Source: Piper betle
Taxonomy: Eukaryota > Streptophyta > Magnoliopsida > Piperales > Piperaceae
Length of the DNA: 64,000 bases
Direction: 5' to 3'
NCBI GenBank assembly: GCA_033002965.1
Contig: JAURVB010001668.1
Location: 1-64,000, forward strand
In this document: one piece after another, positions 58,071 to 64,000 of the stretch
How the letters are laid out: each line of letters begins with the position of its first letter
Position numbering within the stretch: position 1 is the first letter of the stretch
Position numbers and translations under genes: made by a program
Notes under the pieces: model-generated
Database searches by the model: none
What the model was told of the DNA's origin: nothing
What the model saw: only the letters and a program-made list of their open reading frames with translations

Positions 58071-59780
58071 ATGCACATAATAAGATTAATAATTCAAGCA
58101 ATGGTTAATCTCATCAAAAGATACCTAACACAATATTAGTATTTAGTCTTTGGACAAAAATATTAATTTGTAAGTAGTACTCTTAGTGTAATAATTAAAT
58201 ATAAATAATAAATCTTGTCAAATAATAAATTTATCTTTGGACTAATTTATTATTCACATAAAATTTTGATAATTATCTCATATTTATTACTACAAATGAG
58301 TATATAACTCTGTTAAATATTATCTTTCCTTTGAGTTGATTAATATTCACATGAATAATATACCCACAACAATCTTAATATTTAAAATAAATTTATTTCT
58401 ACAAAAGGGTAATTTGGTATTACATTGTAGCAATTAATAAATTTTAAAATATTAATTATAACTGAACCATAATTTGAATTTAATAATACCAAATATAAAT
58501 AGCAGAAAACTGAAAAATATTATAAAAATATCTTTATTTGGAAATTTCTAAAATTATAACCTTGTTTTCTTTTGTAACTTTATTTTTATCATTTGATATT
58601 TTACCACAAGAGGACTTTGATTTGAAAATAAATATCCCATATACAAATCTCTTATATTTTCTTTTCTCACATTTGTAAAAATGACAATAACTAATGTTGA
58701 ATTTGGAAAACTCCCAATGGGTTGCAGACTATATTAATTTATTCATTCTTACAAAGTATAATTGTTTTGGAATCCTGAATGATTATAGATTTATTTGTGA
58801 AGATGCTCTAATGTCACTTATTAAATGTGATATAAAACTAAATAGTGCTAATAACATTTTATTTTGGGATCTATTTTTTTGAATCTTGATCTAAAATTAA
58901 TCACAGTTTAAATTAATCCTCAATGATCTATTGTGAAGATGCTCTAATGCTACTTATTAAAAAAAACTTTAACTTAACCAAAATTATACTGATAATAAAA
59001 ATATTATCAATAAAACCTTCTCGAGTTTATGATAGAAGAATGAACTCCATAGACAGTTATATGCTTAATATGTACTTGCACATGAGTTGATCGTTTGATT
59101 GAAAATAGACTTACAAATTTTCTTCTCACAGACATGATAACAGGCTTGGAGAGAGTCATATACAGCTTATGGATTATAAGTGTATAATATCCTTCGTATA
59201 TATGATCAAATTCTTTTTTATTATTAAAAAAAGAAGAAGCAATGGCCAAATTCTTGGGCCTTATTTAGTGGGCTGAATTTCTGTTTCCATAAGAATTAAA
59301 ATTTTTCCCTTTGTTGAGTGATAAGTGAACTATGGGCGGGGATTGGCCAAAAGAAAATTTATTTGAGTAGGAGTTCTAGGAATAGTTGATTTCTTCTCCT
59401 CCCATTAACTTTTCAAGGAAAATGATATTACTTTTTGATGAATATTTTTCATTTAATAAAAAATATATAAGTAATCTACTTATATTATGTAAATGTATAT
59501 CTCAATTTGTTTTTATATTCGATGATTACAGGTTAGATTCCGCACTTTCTGCGACTTTCTTGGCTCGAATTTTATATTAGATGTAGGGAGGATTTGCAAA
59601 CTATCTAGATTATTGATTATCGATTTACATTAACAGCTTAAATTCATTCTATTAATCGAAATAAACCAATCCAACTAATAGTTTCCAGTTTCCACATTCC
59701 ACTCGTCCCATCCAAAAAATATTAATGTATGAATATGTATTTTTTATCCTGTAGCAGGCCAAAACTGGTTAATAATTATC
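58070..59780. other. AT-rich flank of the copia element
   Basis: No gene. A block of about 53 bp containing TAACTTAACCAAAATTATAC (58968-59021) recurs at 50231-50283 on the other side of the copia element, so it may be LTR-derived. GAAGATGCTCTAATG occurs at about 58799 and 58935. Confidence 0.4.
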
Positions 59781-59784
59781 GAAG

Positions 59785-59888
59785 TGATGGGCCTCAAAAG
59801 TTGAATTAGGCCCAAACTACAAGCCCACTATTTCCCCCTCTCTTCTCCCTTCTTTCCCTTTATAATAACAAATTCTTCTTTCCTTGAA
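59785..59888 (+). promoter_or_regulatory. Promoter with site-II motifs and pyrimidine-rich leader
   Basis: GGGCCTC, AGGCCCAAA and AAGCCCAC lie within 40 bp (59787-59827). GGCCCA/TGGGCC (site II) motifs bound by TCP factors are frequent in plant genes active in dividing cells. A C/T-rich run (59830-59884) precedes the start codon. Confidence 0.5.
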
Positions 59889-62800
59889 ATGGCGACGATA
59901 AAAGAGGCTGGAAATCGATCTTTGAAGCAGCGGCGAAGTCAAGTACCTTTCACTTTGCTTCTTTGTGTTAGAGATTTTTGTGGGTTTCTTAGAAAGCATA
60001 TTTATGTTTAACTAGTCATAAACCCTCCGCAATGTGTGGGGTGTGCTTCTACAAATAGATCTATATCATAATCATTAATCATGAAATTCCCAATCCAAAC
60101 AATTGAATACCATATTTGTTTTGCCATCATCTAATGGACAATTACATTTATTCTAATATATTTAATTTTTTTCAAGTATTATATTTCCTATCTTCAAGTC
60201 CATATACCATACATAAATCATACTTTGTCGATATAAACCTATATTCGCATAAACTATAGCCTATTGAAAGTTCACGATCATTGGAAGTTTATCATCTTTG
60301 TATATCTGCATCTTTCAAAAAATAATTTAAAAATAATTTTAAAAATATTGAAAAATATCACATTATAAAACAAAATATGGGAAAAAATACTGTAATTTTA
60401 ATAAGAAAAAATCATTAATTAATAAATGTGAAAAGGTCAAAAAAGTGTCAAATGCAAAAAATAAGCATATTTTAGAAAAAAAAACAAAAACAAAAATCTC
60501 GAAGTGAAAATATTATGTAGGGAAAACTCAAAAAATAAAAAGGTGAAAAAAACAAAAAGAAAAAACAAGGATAAAGAAAAATAGATTAGCGAATAAAAAA
60601 TCTCAAAAATAAAAAAATTAATGATATTAATAATAAAGAAATGAATTACAGAAAAAAGACGAATACTTTGTATAAGAAGAAAAATAGAATAATTAAATTA
60701 TAAATAAACCTAAAAAAAACAAATAAATAGAATAATCGAATTACCTCATAGTCATCTATACATTTTGAAATTGTAATCTTTTGGAAAAAATTTTGTACCG
60801 ATTAAGAGAAAAAAATATTTTAACAAATTTTGTTGTTATATTTATACAAGAGAATGTGAAATTAACCCTTCAATAGAAGGTGTCACGAAGGAAAAGTGTA
60901 TTCCATGAGGAGGGTTGTATATCGATAAGAAAAAGTACATGTCCTTGACAAGATTGCAATACCCTTTCGAAAAGATGGATATCCTTTTATAAGTGTCAAA
61001 CATTTTAGAAAGCAATTCGTTAAAAACCAAGTGCTAAATACCCACTTAGAATAGATTTAGTGAACAGACATGCTTAGAATAAATTTTGGTGAAAATTTCT
61101 TAGAGCCTATAAGTAGTATGAGAATTGTTGATTTGGAAATACAATATATTAATTATGTTAATACTTTTTTAGAGTTCCACACAAATTTATGTTTTTGATT
61201 AATAAATAAAAAAATTTATTCTAAATTTTTTCTAAAAAATAGAAGATAAGTTCATTAGGGCATCCATCTGTCGGCCCAATAGCCAAAGGCACGGCTAGGG
61301 CAATGGGATCTGATCTCCTTAATTTGGATGGACGTGGTGAGATTTGGCTCCCATAGCATACCATAGTTTAGGGTAGCCGATCAGGCCGATTATAGTGGTT
61401 AGAATTGCTCACGCACCACTCGTTGGAGTAGCTAAATTAAGCCGTCCCTAAGTTAGGTTGAGCTTCCTTGAGAAAAGAAATGATTGTGTCTAGCCATTTA
61501 TTGACTTAAGACATCTTTGCCCCTTCCACCATCAGCCAAGTTTGACTGGTGGGTTCGATTTTGACCAATCTATTATTTTTATGAAAAAGTATTCACGGTA
61601 CCAATTTTAACTTTGCTAGGTTGGATTTTGATCCAACCTATTATTTTTAGAAAAAATTATCCATTGGACCAATTCTAACTTTAAGTGAAAGTTTATAAAA
61701 TAATTTGAATTTGTATTCATTTGGGTTATTACTCCTGCTTTTACTTTTTTACCGCCAAGTAATTTTAGAAAAAAATTAAAAGTTCATGATAATAACAAAT
61801 AATAAAGTAGATTCTATGTTCAAAATATTTATTGGGCCTACCAAAAAGTTTGACGTGCCTCGCAGTCCATCGGGCCCACAGATATGTCAAGTTACTCTTG
61901 AAGTTAATTGCCAAAATTTAATGAATCGAGTTGTTAGGATCAAACAATAAGTTGACCGTTAGCATTTAGGTGCGTATTTTGGCCTTCTCCGTTGTTTAAA
62001 CCTCCCCCGCCCCCTCCTAAATTGAATTGCCAACATGGATCTACACTACCACTGCCAATACCGTCGGCCTTGATGACCCACCTTTTCATACCATAGACAA
62101 AACGTCATTTAGTGGAAGTAACTAACAAATTAACTTTAATGTACCTTATCTTGAATTTAAGTTCCACCTTATTACAAAATACTTAGATTAAATTTGTTAC
62201 ATATCTTAGAATTGATTAAATACTATAGATCTAATGCACAACATATTAAATCTACACTCCCATGCATCGCATATTAAGTTTCCGTCTGTCCTAAACAGTA
62301 GTAAGTAAAATAATAACTGCATAATGAATCTAAAACATCATAATAATTATCAACTATATGATAATCCTTTTTATTGTCCTTGAACCATCATTATCAAATG
62401 GTATACCTTGATTTTAATAAACCACCTACCAAGGCAGTTCCGCATTAAATATGAGTTTACATGTGAGTCATGTTTTAATAGACTAACTACCTTACTAGAC
62501 AACTACTATTTTATGATCATATATGTTACATGTCATACGGATGGTAGAAGTGTGTCCTCACCCAAACTTTGGTCTTCAAATATGTTTTGGGTTACAATTG
62601 ATTCCTTGAACTTGGGAACCCACATTAATTAATTTTTCATATGTTTCAACTAAGCAGGTGAGGCCCGATCTATGTCCAACACGCAAATGCCAAATCTCAA
62701 TCTTGCTTAGCCAATTATCAGAGTAGGCCAACTTTAACTACATTCATACAAGTTAACAATTAACCACGAAGTACCGCGACAAGAAAAATAAAACACGAAG

Positions 62801-64000
62801 GAAGGAGAAAAAGATTACCCAAGGTAGAGAAAGAAAATATGTAAAACCTGGAAAAAATATCTACCAAGTTGGGTTAACAATTAACCACGAAATTGGGGGT
62901 AGTGAATTAGAGGGGTGACCAGGTAGGTCATTGGCATAGTTAGAAATCATATAACACATCTCAGTTATGGTTTTATAACCTTTATATAGTATTTATTGTT
63001 ATGCAGTTAACTTCCTTGGGTATGAATAAGGGTATAACAAACAAAGTTGCTCTTGTTGCATATCCTTCATATTCTGCTGATAAGGTACTTACAACTTTTA
63101 TGTATGTAGTTAGGATTAATTGGTTTTGTTGATTGGCTAGGCAATGTTGAGTTCTAGTATTTGCGTACTAGCCACGCGTTGGACTGAGACCACTTAGTTG
63201 AAGCATACAAAAAATTCATTGAAGTGGGTTCTCTTTTTCAAAGAATCAATTGTAGGCAAAAGGGGGTGGGGCGGGGTGTGGAGGGTGGGTGGGGGCTGCT
63301 TTCTTTTGTTGCTAGTTGTATGTACTCTTCTTGAACCGATCTTTATAACCTGCTGTTAATACTCGGAGTTCATGAAACTTGTTTTTTTTTCTGAAATGTG
63401 GTTTGTTGTGTCAGTAGTCTCTAATACTTGCCTGGGAATAAAATGACCACTCAATTCTCCTCCTTTCTTCAGAATGAAAATGTGAAATTAAATGCTGGTA
63501 TGTTTTTTCTTTAATTCTTTCATATATTGGTCCCAAGGCTTTTTTTGCTTTACTTAAAAAAATCCATTTGTTTTTTATGGTGATAGGGAAAGCTTCTCTT
63601 GGAGGGGAGAATGGGAAGGCGTCTAAGAACATCACTAAAACTGCGAGGAAGCCATTGGGAGATGTTTCGAGTTATCAAAAAGCAAAGCCTACTTTTCTCA
63701 AGTGGAAACTAGCAAAGCCTGCTAATGTAAAATCTCTTCCAAAGAGTAAACACCAGGTTTTATTGGAAGAATTGAAAGCTCAGAAATGTAAAGAACGGGA
63801 TCATTTAGAAATTGAGTAAATGTATTGCCCATGGGTAGAACAAGTGCCTTTTATGAACTATGGGGCTTTTCCTCTTTTGATTACTCTTGCACTCTTTGTT
63901 GCTGATTCATATTTGATAATTGCATTTGATTGAATTGGTGCAGAGATTGGTGGTGAAATTGAAAGTAAGGAGATATCTTGCTTATTTAAATTTTCATTCA
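59889..64000 (+). CDS. Small basic protein with a D-box-like motif, 5' part of a split gene
   Basis: My model: exon 1 59889-59942 (MATIKEAGNRSLKQRRSQ), exon 2 63007-63084 (LTSLGMNKGITNKVALVAYP...), exon 3 63473-63497, exon 4 63587-63815, exon 5 from about 63946; all phases agree and all introns are GT-AG. The gene runs past the window. The product is rich in Lys and Ser; ARKPLGDVSS resembles a destruction box (RxxLxxV) and the RKAL-N-DITN style motif of plant PATRONUS/securin-like proteins, but length and the rest do not prove that. A nuclear, cell-cycle role is a hypothesis, supported only by this motif and the site-II promoter. Exons 1 and 2 are less certain than exon 4 because of the 3.06-kb intron. 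Confidence 0.5.
59943..63006 (+). other. Long first intron of the 3' gene, repeat-bearing
   Basis: AT-rich with an A-run region (60330-60720). It contains a 67-bp diverged tandem pair (61552-61618, 61619-61685; GGTTCGATTTTGACC / GGTTGGATTTTGATC) and a 19-bp repeat GTTAACAATTAACCACGAA (62752-62770, 62873-62891). No gene inside is supported. Confidence 0.4.
63262..63295 (+). promoter_or_regulatory. Strong G-quadruplex motif in an intron
   Basis: Six G runs (5, 4, 4, 3, 3, 5) with mostly one-base loops on the sense strand, between exon 2 and exon 3 of the model. Confidence 0.8.

Noticed and set aside
1..64000. CRISPR array, bacterial operon or defence island
   Set aside because: No regular repeat-spacer pattern; all real genes here are intron-bearing plant genes or retroelements.

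Overview
The window is nuclear DNA of a flowering plant. The evidence is split genes with GT-AG introns, plastid-type transit peptides, plant-specific gene families (an mTERF protein and a CCCH/RRM protein family) and dense, broken Ty3/gypsy, Ty1/copia, L1-type LINE and miniature elements in AT-rich DNA. The two genes at 5.7-10.4 kb have very GC-rich first exons. I cannot name the species, nor choose between a dicot and a non-grass monocot.

Layout. 1-432 is the outer end of a long LTR in reverse orientation (family 'T' below). 433 to about 5300 is a decayed Ty3/gypsy element, with a complete 443-bp TRIM (3141-3583) inserted in its RNase H region. 5745-7035 (-) and 7254-10381 (+) are two divergent nuclear genes for probable plastid proteins: a small DnaJ-type zinc-finger protein and an mTERF5-like transcription factor. 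Both carry small indels that shift the frame. 10.4-13.1 kb has no recognised gene. 13605-16363 (-) is an intact seven-coding-exon CCCH zinc-finger/LOTUS-like/RRM gene (copy A), and 29301-32092 (-) is its tandem paralogue (copy B). The duplicated block includes the 3' flank, a G-rich 5' leader and part of the promoter. The 11-kb spacer holds AT-rich DNA, a foldback, a polypurine tract and retroelement-like repeats.

The second half is almost all transposon: a T-family LTR (+, 33.6-35.8 kb), an L1-type LINE fragment (-, 35.9-37.0 kb), another T LTR (-, 37.0-39.4 kb), a decayed copia element (+, 39.8-44.0 kb), an unrecognised patch of coding-like DNA (44.6-46.0 kb), repeat DNA (46.0-48.0 kb), a 513-bp TIR element with a tRNA-like core (48.5-49.0 kb), and a second copia element (-, 51.0-58.1 kb) split by a complete 2,890-bp T solo LTR with a TAAGG target duplication. 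At 59889 a small split gene starts and runs off the right edge. Its predicted basic protein has a D-box-like motif, its promoter has site-II (GGCCCA) motifs, and one intron has a strong G-quadruplex motif.

How the parts work together. The divergent pair shares about 218 bp between start codons, so the two genes may be co-regulated. The CCCH paralogues are probably cytoplasmic or nuclear RNA-binding proteins with overlapping roles. I found no bacterial-type operon, CRISPR array or defence system. The most notable material is the conserved G-rich leader of the CCCH pair, the paired indels in the plastid genes, the nested insertions with intact target duplications, and the tRNA-like TIR element.
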